Below, piece by piece: positions 8,493-17,636 of a stretch of 64,000 nt of DNA; position 1 is the stretch's first letter; each line of letters begins with the position of its first letter. The notes beneath the pieces were generated by a model that had not been told where the DNA came from, searched no databases, and worked only from the letters and a program-made list of their open reading frames with translations. The position numbers were made by a program, and so were the translations under genes. Source of the DNA: CAZHFW01 sp964531675 (GTDB lineage: Bacteria > Planctomycetota > Phycisphaerae > Phycisphaerales > UBA1924); contig CAZHFW010000013.1 of the NCBI GenBank assembly GCA_964531675.1, forward strand, positions 1 through 64,000, in the 5' to 3' direction.

Positions 8493-8813
8493 ATGCGCCG
8501 CGGCCAATCAATCTCCGACGAAACCCCGCCCGACCAGGGACTCTCCAAACAAGAGCTCCTGGACGTGTGCGACCTCTCCGCCAAGACCTTCGACACCATC
8601 CGCAAGGCCGCCCGCATCAAGGGCCCGAACCACGGCGGGCACGCCCACGTCTTCTCCCACGAAGACGTCATCGCCCTGATCCTCCGCGCCGAATCAGGCA
8701 ATTTCACCGAACGCGGCGCACCCGCCGCCCGAGCCTGGCGCACCCTCCTCGAACAACGCGGCATCACCCTCGACCCGCCCAAACGCCTCGGCACCTCCCG
8801 CAGGCAGCACTAA
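8493..8813 (+). CDS. Small MerR-like helix-turn-helix protein (putative)
   Basis: 106 residues. The central segment LSKQELLDVCDLSAKTFDTI followed by a conserved-looking RKAARIKGP and FSHEDVIALI resembles the N-terminal winged helix-turn-helix of MerR-type DNA-binding proteins, but the protein is too short for a MerR effector/dimerisation part. Start ATG 8493 is the first after the octamer array; no clear ribosome-binding site. Could be a DNA-binding accessory protein; a longer open frame extending upstream is antisense to SUI1 and is not believed. Confidence 0.55.
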   Translation: MRRGQSISDETPPDQGLSKQELLDVCDLSAKTFDTIRKAARIKGPNHGGHAHVFSHEDVIALILRAESGNFTERGAPAARAWRTLLEQRGITLDPPKRLGTSRRQH

Positions 8814-9164
8814 CGCCAGTCCACCGATCTCCATCGACCGTGCCATTGACCGTGCCACCGACCGTGGCCCTGCACGGTCGGTGTAACACCCCAACTCCCG
8901 TCACAACCAAGCCCGCACCCACCGACCGCTCAGAAGCGGTCGGTGGCACGCCGCCAGGTGCCACGACCCACGAAGGCTCGGCGCAGTGGGTAGTGCAAAC
9001 GGAAGCCCGCTCCCGAAAGCCCTATTGATTGCCCCTAGCGCAGCCGTCTCTCCGCTCGCACGACCTCCTCCGCCAAGCCTCCGGAGGTCGTGGCACCCAA
9101 GCCCAACCCGAAACCATCCCCGCTCCGACTTTGCTGCTTTTCGCTTTGCTGCTCTTCGCTCTCC
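8814..9164. other. Repeat-bearing intergenic region
   Basis: No gene supported. It holds the 12-base direct repeats and two hairpins described separately (8831-8946), and a 15-base unit, TTTGCTGCTYTTCGC, repeated twice in tandem at 9130-9159 just beyond the 3' end of the DUF5703 gene. Confidence 0.6.
8831..8946. repeat. ACCGACCG palindrome cluster with 12-base direct repeats
   Basis: Three tandem copies of CCAYYGACCGTG (8831-8842, 8843-8854, 8855-8866). The third forms the left arm of an 11-bp hairpin, CACCGACCGTG (8856-8866) with CACGGTCGGTG (8873-8883). A second hairpin follows, CCACCGACCGCT (8919-8930) with AGCGGTCGGTGG (8935-8946), 12 bp perfect. The same palindrome recurs at 41633-41659. 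Confidence 0.8.
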
Positions 9165-11495
9165 CTACCTCCACCCCTCCCCCATCACCACATCCTTCAT
9201 CCGCTCCCGCGGCGTCACCCGCAGGCTCTGCACCTTCCCGTCCTTCACGCTGCACTCCACCACCGTCTTCCCCGGCGCCCACAGCTTGAAGTTCACATCC
9301 CAGCCCTTGGGCCACGCCGGCAGCACGCGGATCTTGCCTCCAAGCTCGATCGCATCACCCTGCACGAGCATGAGGTTGGTCATCGTGAGCAGATTCCCGC
9401 CGTGGTTCTGATCGGGGAGCCAGTCGAAGTTGGGCCCCCACGTCCCGGGCCACCGGTATCCGCGTTTGGAGTTGTTCACCTTGGCGCGGATGATGCGCGA
9501 CGAAGGCTCGACCAGCCCGAGCATCGCCGCGACGTTGCCGTCATATCCCCAGCCCACGCTCAGGTCATTCCGCTTGTTGCGCCACGCGGACAGCGCTTCA
9601 GGCATGAGTTCTTCGCGTCCGAGCCTGACCAGCGCAAAGGGCCACACCGCGTAGAGCTCGCCGTTCTCCACGTTGGAGATCTGCCGCGGGTTGTACCGTT
9701 CCGCGGGCGCGATCCGCGTGCGCGTGAGGCCCGTTTCCCGCTCGGGCTGAAGCTCGGTGGGGAGCGACGGCGTCGCGCGCCGCATGCGCTCGAAGAACGC
9801 GCGATCGGACGATCCCACCACCCCCGAAGGCAATGCCGTGAGGCGCTCGGTCACCGCGATCAGCCCCGCGACCGTGGGCGTGTCGTTCACGACGCCGTCC
9901 CAGTAGGTCTCCACGACCTGCGTCGGATCGATCACGATCTTCCCCGCAGCGTCCTTCTTGAAGCGGGTATCGAAGTAGGTCAGCACGGACCTCGCCATGG
10001 GGACCAGCCGCTGGCGCGCGAACGTCCGATCGCGCGTGTAGTCCCATCGGTCGAGCATCAGCGCGACAAGCTCCGGCCCCTGATTCCACGCGTCATCCCA
10101 CCAGGGGCAAAGCACCACGCCCGGCGCGAGCCCCTCGCGGTTCCAGCCGTAGTCCCCGTTCGAGTACGCGCCAAAGAGCGTCATCGTCTCCGGGAAATAC
10201 GCACCCTGGGCGTCGTAATACGCCTTGGACCGCGACTCGCAGAGCACGCGCGAGCGCTCGTAGAGCCCGAAGAGCGAGTCGGTCATCTCCGCATCACCCG
10301 TCGCGAACATCGGGTGGTACATGTGCCGGGTGTTCTGCCACCAGTAGCAATCGCCCCAGCGTCGCCAATCCGGATTGTGCTTGGGCTCGCCCTGGAACCC
10401 GGGCTCGATGGTGAAGATCCCGCCGTTGAACTTGATGGGGTTTTCGCCGCGCGCCTGACACGCGGTCACGTACCGCTGGAGCGTGTACGCCGTGCCAAGC
10501 TTCTCAGGCGTCTGCTTGTCCGGCGCATCGCCCGCCGCCGTCTCGACGTGCGAGCGGTCCCAGAACGCGCCCCACCACACCGCGGTCCGCGCCATGGCCC
10601 GCGTCGCATCGCGCGAGGCCTTCGACGAAGCCCGCACCCGCGCACTCCACGCCTCGGGCGTCGGCGTCTGGGCCACGCACGTCGCGATCCGCAGGTCCAG
10701 CGCCTTGGCCGGCGCTTGCGAGCGCAAGCCACGTTCGCCATCTCGCACGAGCCCCGCACCCTCGACGCGCCCGCCAAACGTCCGCGTCACGAGCGGGTCA
10801 AACGCTCCGGGCAGGCCATCCACCGACTGGTGCTTCAACGTGAAGGGCACACAGCTCTCTTCATTCCGATGGAACCACTCGACCGCCTCATCGCCCTTGT
10901 CGAGCGCCACAAACCGATCGGGCGTCTCGAAGATCCGGACATCACCCGCCGAGCCCCCGCTGCCGCCGTCGTGCATGGTCCACGACGCGTTGCGCTCCGA
11001 GTTGCTCCCCGAGCCCCCGATCTCGCGCCGCTCGTTCCGCCAGCACTCGACGGTGACCCGCACATCCGCCGCGTCGCCGCGAACGCCCCGGACGTGAATC
11101 ACGTCGTGATCGGGATCGACGAACACTTCGAGCGTGCGTTCTCCGAGCGTGAACTCGAGCCTTCCCTCGCGCACCACCAGGCGTTCCTGATCGCCGGGCC
11201 CGGGCGTCGCGCCGCCCCACGAAATCCGCACGCGCCCGAGTTTCAGCAAGCGCGCGTTCTCATCGAACGCGTCCGTGCTCGAGAGCAGCAGCATCAGATC
11301 GCCCGTCGGACCATCGGTCCAGACGTTGGCGCCCACGCGTCCGTTTCCGATCGGGACCGAGTCCGCCCCGGTCGCGGAGTTCCCGGGCCACTTCACGTCC
11401 GCGGGCGACCAGTTCTGTGCGCACGCCCCCGCCGCGCCCAGCACCGCGACCACGCCGCGAACAAGGCACGCACCAACGACTCGCATCTTCCGCAT
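9165..11495 (-). CDS. Secreted DUF5703-type glycoside hydrolase (GH95-like)
   Basis: 776 residues from ATG 11495 (MRKMRVVGACL), preceded by GGAG; a second Met three codons on is an alternative. Signal peptide to about AGACAQ. The N-terminal domain has PIGNGRVGANVW, LLLSSTDAFDEN and LLKLGRVRISW, diagnostic of DUF5703; the rest has the aromatic-rich (alpha/alpha)6 look of GH95-like enzymes (WWQNTRHMYHPM, CPWWDDAWNQGPE, NVENGELYAVWPFAL). Known relatives are alpha-L-fucosidase/galactosidase-like. Export and hydrolysis of complex polysaccharide are inferred; the catalytic pair is not assigned. Lies 13 bases downstream of a membrane-protein gene on the same strand. Confidence 0.85.
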   Translation of the reverse strand: MRKMRVVGACLVRGVVAVLGAAGACAQNWSPADVKWPGNSATGADSVPIGNGRVGANVWTDGPTGDLMLLLSSTDAFDENARLLKLGRVRISWGGATPGPGDQERLVVREGRLEFTLGERTLEVFVDPDHDVIHVRGVRGDAADVRVTVECWRNERREIGGSGSNSERNASWTMHDGGSGGSAGDVRIFETPDRFVALDKGDEAVEWFHRNEESCVPFTLKHQSVDGLPGAFDPLVTRTFGGRVEGAGLVRDGERGLRSQAPAKALDLRIATCVAQTPTPEAWSARVRASSKASRDATRAMARTAVWWGAFWDRSHVETAAGDAPDKQTPEKLGTAYTLQRYVTACQARGENPIKFNGGIFTIEPGFQGEPKHNPDWRRWGDCYWWQNTRHMYHPMFATGDAEMTDSLFGLYERSRVLCESRSKAYYDAQGAYFPETMTLFGAYSNGDYGWNREGLAPGVVLCPWWDDAWNQGPELVALMLDRWDYTRDRTFARQRLVPMARSVLTYFDTRFKKDAAGKIVIDPTQVVETYWDGVVNDTPTVAGLIAVTERLTALPSGVVGSSDRAFFERMRRATPSLPTELQPERETGLTRTRIAPAERYNPRQISNVENGELYAVWPFALVRLGREELMPEALSAWRNKRNDLSVGWGYDGNVAAMLGLVEPSSRIIRAKVNNSKRGYRWPGTWGPNFDWLPDQNHGGNLLTMTNLMLVQGDAIELGGKIRVLPAWPKGWDVNFKLWAPGKTVVECSVKDGKVQSLRVTPRERMKDVVMGEGWR

Positions 11496-11508
11496 CACAC
11501 CGCTCCGC

Positions 11509-12066
11509 TCAGGCCTTGGGCCACATCCCCGCGAAGACCGCGCCGACCGCGAGCCCCGCCACGATCCCGTCAATCACGCACAAGAGCGCCACCCGGCCCC
11601 GCGCCTGGAACCAGATCATGTTGGGCAGGAACGCGAACGAGTACGACAGCACGCCGATCGTCCCCATCACCTGCATCACCTTCGCAAACCCCGTCCCCGC
11701 GGGCAGCGTGAGATGCCCGACATACGCCATCAGGAACGCGACCGCGAGATTCACCAGGAAGCTCAGGAGCATGTTGCGAGGCATGCTCATCTTGGGATTC
11801 ATCAGATGCAGGATCCCCATGGGAGGCTGGCCGCACTTGGCCTTCCCCTCGGGCGTGTTCCGGCTCTTGTGATCCATCATCGGCATGAAGTACACGCCGA
11901 AGGGGATCCCCATGTCGCGGATGATTCCGCGCAGCTTGTCCTCATCCGGGAGCTTCTCGAAGTCCTTGCCGTGAAGGTTCAACGCCGCCCACGAGAGGAA
12001 CGACCAGACCCACGCCGCCGCCCCCGCCAGCAGGATCACGAGCCAGAGCTTGGAGACAAACTCCAT
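11509..12066 (-). CDS. Multi-pass membrane protein, unknown function
   Basis: 185 residues from ATG 12066 (MEFVSKLWLVILL), with AAGGGGG upstream; the open frame runs further upstream without a good start. Four hydrophobic segments are seen: about 5-26, 98-120, 124-147 and 157-180. Between the first two lies a polar loop with MPMMDHKSRNTPEGKAKCGQ. I do not recognise the family, though the shape is common in planctomycete genomes. Likely co-transcribed with the downstream DUF5703 hydrolase (13-base gap). Confidence 0.7.
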   Translation of the reverse strand: MEFVSKLWLVILLAGAAAWVWSFLSWAALNLHGKDFEKLPDEDKLRGIIRDMGIPFGVYFMPMMDHKSRNTPEGKAKCGQPPMGILHLMNPKMSMPRNMLLSFLVNLAVAFLMAYVGHLTLPAGTGFAKVMQVMGTIGVLSYSFAFLPNMIWFQARGRVALLCVIDGIVAGLAVGAVFAGMWPKA

Positions 12067-12440
12067 GACGCCGCCCCCTTTTCGCCGGGCCAGCCCGCGC
12101 CTGGGACCCCGAATCGGGAACGCCCAAGCTCCAGCAGGCACGCGCCCGCTGCAATCCAATATCAGTTCAAAGCTTCCCCGGCGGCGGCGAGCATACCAGC
12201 CCACCCATGTTCACAACGCAGCTGCGCTGAGTTGCTGCGCAGCTGCGCCGCATCCGGCCTGCATATTCCCCGCTCGAATACCAGAAAATTGCGTCCAACC
12301 CTTGCTGGTGCCAGCACTTCCGCTTGGCTCAGACTTGTGCTTTTGTTAGACTCCGCTGGCTGGACCTCGCCCCCGAGGCACAGTGGCGCGCGCAGGAGGC
12401 GCACGCCTCGTACCGAGAGAGACCTTTAAGAGAGACAGAC
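12067..12440. other. Divergent intergenic region with a hairpin
   Basis: No gene supported. It contains a 10-bp inverted repeat GCAGCTGCGC (12218-12227) with GCGCAGCTGC (12237-12246), loop 9, lying between two divergently transcribed genes, and a recognisable promoter for the rightward gene (12324-12352). Confidence 0.5.
12324..12352 (+). promoter_or_regulatory. Predicted housekeeping-type promoter for the sorting-signal protein gene
   Basis: TTGGCT (12324-12329), 17-base spacer, TAGACT (12347-12352). The -10 hexamer fits TANNNT and recurs upstream of three other genes in this window. The start codon is 88 bases downstream. Confidence 0.5.
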
Positions 12441-13346
12441 ATGCACAAGACTTTCGTTGCCGCCGCCCTCGTGGCGGCCGCGGTCGCGTCGAGCGCGTCC
12501 GCCCAGCTCGTGTTCGGCACCACCACGCCGACCACCTCCAACCCCGCCGCCGTCTACCTCGACCTGAGCACCGGGAACACCACAACCCTGTGGAACTCGG
12601 CCAGCAATAAGAAGGTCAACGGCATCGCCGCCGACGTCGCGGGCAACCGCATGTTCGCCAACGACGCCGCCCGACTCAACGTCTGGACCCTCGGCTCCAT
12701 CGGCACCGCCCCCACCCTCATCGCCGGGATGTACCGCACCGACGGCAGCACCTTCACCGCCACCGGCGTTGACGGGCTCGCCTACGCCAACAACACCCTG
12801 TACGCCTCCACATCCTTCGGCTCCACCGTCTACAAGCGCGGCATCTACACCGTCAACACCACCCCCGACTCGGGCAACCGCTGCATCATGTCCCCCCTCT
12901 GGCTCGACCCCACCGGCGTGGGCACCCTCTCGGGAACCCTCCAGTTCGGTGACATCGAGTACAACCCCCTCGACAACAAGTTCTGGGTCGTCAACGGCAC
13001 CGACACCACCGGCACCGGCGGCACCTACGAGCGCGCCATCTACACCGTCAACGTCTTCGGCAACGGCGCCATGACCAAGATCGCCAACTTCCCCGTCGGC
13101 CACACCCAGATCGACGGCATCACCCTCGGCAACGGCCGCGCCTGGCTCACCGAGCAGGAACCCGGCAGCAACCGCGTCAACATCTTCCCCTACAACATCG
13201 CGACCGGTCAGTACGAAGCCACCATCACCTTCGCGCTCGCCGACGCCACGCAGCGCGCCAGCGACGCCACCTGGATCCCCGCCCCCGGCGCGGTCTCCAT
13301 CCTCGGCCTCGCGGGTCTGGTCGCCGGCCGCCGCCGTCGCGCCTGA
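12441..13346 (+). CDS. Secreted protein with PEP-CTERM-like C-terminal sorting signal
   Basis: 301 residues. Signal peptide (1-21, ending SASAQ), a body of repeated beta-strand segments with Asn/Thr/Gly-rich turns that reads as a propeller (VYLDLSTGNTTTL, GIYTVNTTPDSG, AIYTVNVFGNG), then the tail PAPGAVSILGLAGLVAGRRRR: a Pro-Ala-Pro motif, a hydrophobic helix and a basic end. That tripartite tail is the PEP-CTERM/exosortase type in its PAPG planctomycete form. No exosortase gene is in the window. ATG 12441 gives an immediate signal peptide. A terminator follows. A second such protein is at 58407. Confidence 0.85.
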   Translation: MHKTFVAAALVAAAVASSASAQLVFGTTTPTTSNPAAVYLDLSTGNTTTLWNSASNKKVNGIAADVAGNRMFANDAARLNVWTLGSIGTAPTLIAGMYRTDGSTFTATGVDGLAYANNTLYASTSFGSTVYKRGIYTVNTTPDSGNRCIMSPLWLDPTGVGTLSGTLQFGDIEYNPLDNKFWVVNGTDTTGTGGTYERAIYTVNVFGNGAMTKIANFPVGHTQIDGITLGNGRAWLTEQEPGSNRVNIFPYNIATGQYEATITFALADATQRASDATWIPAPGAVSILGLAGLVAGRRRRA

Positions 13347-13402
13347 ACCCACGCTGATCGCACGCCAATCACGTGCTGATCGGCCCATTCTGATTCAATC
13401 CG

Positions 13403-13440
13403 ACCCCGGAGGCCTGACCGCTTCCGGGGTTCTTCTTTTC
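13403..13440 (+). terminator. Rho-independent terminator
   Basis: 8-bp stem ACCCCGGA (13403-13410) with TCCGGGGT (13423-13430), 12-base loop, followed by TCTTCTTTT; 56 bases after the sorting-signal protein stop. Confidence 0.75.
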
Positions 13441-13455
13441 GTGTCGCTTCGTTCT

Positions 13456-13461
13456 TAGACT
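13456..13461 (+). promoter_or_regulatory. TAGACT -10 element just ahead of a start codon
   Basis: TAGACT lies only nine bases before ATG 13471, with a weak TTCTTT 17 bases upstream. If used, the transcript would have almost no leader. Confidence 0.35.
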
Positions 13462-13470
13462 CGCATCCCC

Positions 13471-13815
13471 ATGGGCTGCTCCAACGTCGCCATCGCCTTG
13501 CTCGTGATCGCGGGGATCGGCCTGCCCATGTTCGCGATCATCGAGATCGGTCTGAACAACGCCGCCGCCGGGGAGATCCGCGCCTGGGCCTCCAAGCACA
13601 GCCTCTCGATCCTGAATCTGGAACGATGCCTGCTCTTCAAGGGCCCGTTCTTCTTCAGCGCCGGATTCGGCGAGCGCCAGGCCCGCCCAAGGGTCTTTCG
13701 GATCATCGCCCGCGATCCCAAGGGCGACAAGCGCTTCGGCTACGTCAGCCACACGAACTACGCCGACGGCTCACCGGACGAGAACACCGTCGTCATCTGG
13801 GATGGCGATCAATAG
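13471..13815 (+). CDS. Small N-terminally anchored hypothetical protein
   Basis: 114 residues: one hydrophobic helix at residues 6-29 (VAIALLVIAGIGLPMFAII) and a soluble beta-rich remainder with RVFRIIARDPKGDKRFGYV and a DGSPDENTVVIWDGD end. Not recognised. The C-terminal two thirds may face the outside. It overlaps nothing and ends two bases before the convergent gene. A possible leaderless promoter precedes it. Confidence 0.6.
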   Translation: MGCSNVAIALLVIAGIGLPMFAIIEIGLNNAAAGEIRAWASKHSLSILNLERCLLFKGPFFFSAGFGERQARPRVFRIIARDPKGDKRFGYVSHTNYADGSPDENTVVIWDGDQ

Positions 13816-13816
13816 C

Positions 13817-14470
13817 TCAACGCTTCCACGTCTCGACGCGCACATCCACACCCGACGCGACACACACCGGCCCGGACTCCGCCTGCGCGTCGAGAATGCA
13901 CAAGGCCACCTCGCGCGCCTGCTCATCCGACTTGGGCAGCGCCTCCGCAGGCCCGGAAAGCCCGATCACCACGACGCGCGAAGGCTTGTTCACGCACGCC
14001 CGCTCGATCGACGCATCGATCAGCTCTTCACCCCGCACCACCGCAGCATCGCACACATTGCGCCACTCGGGCTTCCACCGCTGCACGCACCAGCACTCGG
14101 GGCATTGCTCAGGCTTGCCCGACGCGTCGCTCGGCTCATCAGCGCGGTACAGCGCAATGAGCATGTCCTGATGCCCGCTGCGTGCGGCCACGCTGGCGCC
14201 CTTGGGCCCCATGGGCCCCCGCGCCGGCGCTCCGCCAAGCTTGGCGCTCAGCACCACCACGCCTACGCCCAGCGCCATCACCGCGAGCAGCGCCAGCACG
14301 CCAACCAGGCGCACACGCCGCCGCGAGCGCACTCCGCCCGCCTGATCTCGCGCCGCCGCCCCATGCTGCAACACCGGCGTCTCGAGCTCGCGCTCGAAAA
14401 GCTCGGCCTCGTGGGCCATCTCAACCAGGTCGTTCAGCCTGTCCTGTTCCATGGCGGGCTCCCGCGTCAC
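13817..14470 (-). CDS. Single-pass membrane protein coupled to sigma factor (putative anti-sigma)
   Basis: 217 residues. N-terminal cytoplasmic stretch of about 55 residues, one hydrophobic helix (about 56-77, VRLVGVLALLAVMALGVGVV) and an extracytoplasmic part containing several cysteines (CPECWC, VCD, ACVN, ALCIL, VCVAS). Its first four bases overlap the stop of the sigma-factor gene (ATGA), the usual mark of translational coupling. Anti-sigma role is inferred from position and topology; no canonical ZAS zinc motif is seen. The paired cysteines suggest a disulphide-bonded or metal-binding outer domain. Confidence 0.7.
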   Translation of the reverse strand: MTREPAMEQDRLNDLVEMAHEAELFERELETPVLQHGAAARDQAGGVRSRRRVRLVGVLALLAVMALGVGVVVLSAKLGGAPARGPMGPKGASVAARSGHQDMLIALYRADEPSDASGKPEQCPECWCVQRWKPEWRNVCDAAVVRGEELIDASIERACVNKPSRVVVIGLSGPAEALPKSDEQAREVALCILDAQAESGPVCVASGVDVRVETWKR

Positions 14471-15162
14471 TCCTTCACCCTGTTCTCCGCACCCTTGGGC
14501 CCCGGCGCTCGCCCCGAATCCTCCCCGAACCGAGGAACCAATCCCCGCAGGACGCTCCCCAGACGCTCCAGGACCGCCTTTTTGCGCTCGTGGGCGGTGC
14601 TTGGCGAAACTTCCAGGCGACTCGCGACTTCTCGGTCCGTCGCGCCCTCCGCGATCGCTCGGAGCACCGCCCGGTCCGCAGCACTCAAATCACCCGCTTG
14701 TCCCTGCATGACACGCCGAACCGCATCAACCTGAGCCGCAAGCTCCGCAGCCGCATCGGGCCCGTCGGCCTCCGAAGGCATTTCCCATCCGGGCTCGAGC
14801 GTGCGCACACGGGCCGTCTCCCGACCCCTTCGCCTCAGCTCGCGCATCCACACGATCTGAGCCACGGCGTACAAGAACGTCGACACCCGCGCCCGCGCCG
14901 GATCGTGCCTCCCCGACGCCAGCGCACCCCAGAACTCGATCCAGGTCCGCTGACAAAGCTCCGCCGCATCCCCTTCATCCGCACCGATCGCCGCGAGCTT
15001 GCGCGCAAAGTGACGCGCAAGCCCGGGCCCCAAGGTCGTCTGCGCTCGCTCCTGCAGTGCCGCTGCGATCTCGACCCGCGCGCCGGGCGTCGATGACGCC
15101 AGCACGCGGGCAAGTTCATCCAGCGCGCTCGTCCTGCGATGTTGCGGCTCTGGCAAGGCCAT
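14467..15162 (-). CDS. ECF-type RNA polymerase sigma factor
   Basis: 231 residues. Region 2 is recognisable (LCQRTWIEFWGAL, FLYAVAQIVWMRELRRR) and region 4 has DRAVLRAIAEGATDREVASRLEVSPSTAHERKKAVLERL, a helix-turn-helix that recognises the -35 element. The spacing between regions is short, without region 3, as in group IV sigma factors. Its stop overlaps the start of a single-pass membrane protein by four bases. Signal unknown. The promoter it recognises cannot be told from the window. Confidence 0.88.
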   Translation of the reverse strand: MALPEPQHRRTSALDELARVLASSTPGARVEIAAALQERAQTTLGPGLARHFARKLAAIGADEGDAAELCQRTWIEFWGALASGRHDPARARVSTFLYAVAQIVWMRELRRRGRETARVRTLEPGWEMPSEADGPDAAAELAAQVDAVRRVMQGQAGDLSAADRAVLRAIAEGATDREVASRLEVSPSTAHERKKAVLERLGSVLRGLVPRFGEDSGRAPGPKGAENRVKE

Positions 15163-15204
15163 CAGGTGTGCACTCTACCCGGGCCTCGGCCCACGCTCGC
15201 TCGC

Positions 15205-16362
15205 TCAGTTCCCGTCCTGAATCTGCTTCTGCACACTCCGGAACCGGTCCGCCTCCGCCTTGGTGAAGAACCGATTGGAGTTGATCTTCGACTCCAGAGG
15301 CTTCTCGAACACCCGAAGCTCCCCCTTGGCGGTCAGCGTCCACTTCGGGAAGTTGTCCTTCAGATACCCGATCTCCTCGATCGCTTTGTCGCACGTCCGC
15401 CCCAAAGCCTGACACCCAAAGCCGCGCTGCGCCAGCCGATACGAACTCCCCCAGCGCGACGACGAGATCGCCGAATCGCCCACCGAGAAGCCCGCCTCCT
15501 TCAGCCCGGCCTCCAGCCTCTTGTCCGCAGCCTGATACTTCTCCTCCAGAGCCTTGACCCGCCCCCGAAGCTCCTCGAGCCCTTCGAGCGCCTTCCTGAT
15601 CTTCACCAGATCGTGCGCGATCGGCGAGACCAACGGCGGCACCAACTTCTCCGCCGCCGCAAGCACCGCGCTCGCCTCAAGCTCCAGCTCTTGCTCGATT
15701 TTCCGCGACTGCTCCCCCACCGCCTCGGTCAGCTTTGCAGCCTCCGCATCCCGATCGACCGCCGGCGCAGGCTTCGGAGCCGGTGTCGCAGCTGGCGCCG
15801 CCGCCGCGGGAGCCTCCGCGCCCGACCCCGCCGCCGGAGCGGTACGCGGAGTGGCGCCCGAGTTGGCGCCCGGATTGGCGCTCAGGCCAGCGTTCGAACC
15901 GCTTCCACCTTCCCGCGGACTGGTCGGCCTCGCTCCATCGCGCGACGGCCCAGCAGACACGCCTGCATTCGACGCGACGGGATTCGTCGACATCCCACCT
16001 TGCGTCACCGGCACCGGGGGCGTTCCCTGCTGCTGGGCCGCCAAGCCGCGCTGGTCCTTGGTCAGTCCCGCGTAGCTCAGCCCGAGCATCACCGCGCCAA
16101 AGCCAAGCGTGATCACCGCGGTCACATTCGCCGCCGCCCGCGACTTGTTCTCCGCGACCCGACACGCCATGAAGAACCAGAACCCGCCGTAGAGCAACGC
16201 CAGGATCACCGATCCGATCTGCCCCGGGCCCACACCCTTGGCCGGCACGTACCCCGCCGGGGGCGTCTTCATCCACAGCGCCACGCCCAGGATGAGCAGC
16301 GCGATCCAGAGGACCAGCGCCAACGGCGCCAACACAAACGCCCGTCTGCCGGTGCTTCCCAT
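15205..16362 (-). CDS. Membrane protein with low-complexity linker and coiled coil
   Basis: 385 residues from ATG 16362, preceded by GGGGGAG; a GTG 24 bases upstream would overlap the preceding stop and is less likely. Three hydrophobic segments in the first 110 residues (about 8-31, 50-68, 78-98), then a roughly 90-residue Pro/Ala/Ser/Gly-rich linker, then a Glu/Lys/Ala coiled coil (about 210-290) and a C-terminal domain with two cysteines. No family recognised. It sits between the sigma factor and the DadA-like gene on the same strand, and may share their transcript. Confidence 0.65.
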   Translation of the reverse strand: MGSTGRRAFVLAPLALVLWIALLILGVALWMKTPPAGYVPAKGVGPGQIGSVILALLYGGFWFFMACRVAENKSRAAANVTAVITLGFGAVMLGLSYAGLTKDQRGLAAQQQGTPPVPVTQGGMSTNPVASNAGVSAGPSRDGARPTSPREGGSGSNAGLSANPGANSGATPRTAPAAGSGAEAPAAAAPAATPAPKPAPAVDRDAEAAKLTEAVGEQSRKIEQELELEASAVLAAAEKLVPPLVSPIAHDLVKIRKALEGLEELRGRVKALEEKYQAADKRLEAGLKEAGFSVGDSAISSSRWGSSYRLAQRGFGCQALGRTCDKAIEEIGYLKDNFPKWTLTAKGELRVFEKPLESKINSNRFFTKAEADRFRSVQKQIQDGN

Positions 16363-16382
16363 CGACTCCCCCGCGCGTCGGC

Positions 16383-17636
16383 TCACCAGGTCTCGCGAGC
16401 CGGATCAAAAGGACTCGGATCGATGTGGGGCGCTTCGCCCGCGACCATCTCCGCCACCAGCCTACCGGTTGCCGGGCCGGTGCTCATCCCGATCATGTTG
16501 TGACCCGCCGCCACCCACACGTTCGGGTACTTGGGCGAGCGCCCGACAAAGGGCTTCCCGTCCGGCGTCATCGGCCGCCAGCCGTACCAGCGATGCTCCA
16601 CATCCAGATCGCTCCACTCCTTGAAGTAGAGCCTCGAGCTCTTGGTCAGGTGCTCGAGCCGCTCAGGCCTGAGCGACTCGTCGTACCCCGCAAACTCCAT
16701 CATGCTCCCGACGCGGAAACCCGACGCCCAGGGCGTCACCGCGACGCGGTGCTCCTCGAAGATCATCGGAAACTTCGGGCACGACCGCGGCCGCCTGGCC
16801 GTGATGCTGTACCCCTTGCCGGGCTGGACCGCGAGCTTCATCCCCATCGCCTTGGACAACTTGGGCGTCCACGCCCCGGTCGCGAAGATCACCTCGTCGG
16901 CGTCGATCGGCCCGCGCTCGGTGAGCACCCGCGTCATCCTTCCCGCGTGCTCCTCGATTCCCGTCGCGGCCCGATTCTCATGCACGCGCACGCCCCGACG
17001 CTCCAACGCCGTGCGGAAGACCGCCATGAACTTGTCGGGCCTCAGATGCGCATCGCACCGGAAGTACCACGCGCCGCCCAGATCGTCGCGCAGCGTCGGC
17101 TCCATCGCGGCCAGTTGCTTCCCGTCCAGGCGATCGGCCCCGAAACCGAACCGGCTGCGGATGGTCTGGTTGTCCTTCTCGAACGCGTCCATGTGCTCGG
17201 GCGTGTGCGAAATGAACAGGCAGCCGATGTCCTCCCAGTCGCAATCGAGCTTCTCATCCGCGATGATCCGCTGATAGCACACCTTGGAAGATTGCGACAG
17301 GTCGTTGAGCGCGTGCGAGGTCTTCTCGACCAGATCCGCCCGACAGCAACTGGCAAACCGCGCCAACCAGGTGATGAGCGACAGATCAAGCCTGGGCCTG
17401 ATCATGAAAGGCGAGTTCCGCTGGAGAATCAGTGGCAAAGTCGCCGCGATCGCGCCGGGCTTGGCCAGCGGGAAGACATGGCTCGGGCAGATGTACCCGC
17501 AGTTCCCCGCCGACGAGCCCGAGCCCAAACCCGCACGGTCGATCAGATCGACCTCCCATCCGCGCAGCGCAAGTTCATACGCGGTGGAAGCCCCGACGAT
17601 CCCGGCACCAACAACGACAGCTTTACCGGAGCGCAT
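16383..17636 (-). CDS. FAD-dependent amino-acid dehydrogenase (DadA-like)
   Basis: 417 residues. FAD-binding Rossmann motif VVGAGIVGASTAYEL at 7-21, a second FAD-family signature GSGSSAGNCGYI (38-49) and the C-terminal GWRPMTPDGKPFVGRSP ... AAGHNMIGMSTGPATG region typical of D-amino-acid dehydrogenase small subunit/DAO family proteins. These oxidatively deaminate D-amino acids or related amines and feed electrons to quinones. Substrate is not predictable. Its 5' end overlaps the end of the glycine-rich protein gene by 14 bases. Confidence 0.88.
   Translation of the reverse strand: MRSGKAVVVGAGIVGASTAYELALRGWEVDLIDRAGLGSGSSAGNCGYICPSHVFPLAKPGAIAATLPLILQRNSPFMIRPRLDLSLITWLARFASCCRADLVEKTSHALNDLSQSSKVCYQRIIADEKLDCDWEDIGCLFISHTPEHMDAFEKDNQTIRSRFGFGADRLDGKQLAAMEPTLRDDLGGAWYFRCDAHLRPDKFMAVFRTALERRGVRVHENRAATGIEEHAGRMTRVLTERGPIDADEVIFATGAWTPKLSKAMGMKLAVQPGKGYSITARRPRSCPKFPMIFEEHRVAVTPWASGFRVGSMMEFAGYDESLRPERLEHLTKSSRLYFKEWSDLDVEHRWYGWRPMTPDGKPFVGRSPKYPNVWVAAGHNMIGMSTGPATGRLVAEMVAGEAPHIDPSPFDPARETW

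Noticed and set aside
9090..11711. 873-codon plus-strand frame
   Set aside because: Antisense shadow of the DUF5703 hydrolase in GC-rich codons; Arg/His-rich translation with no motif.
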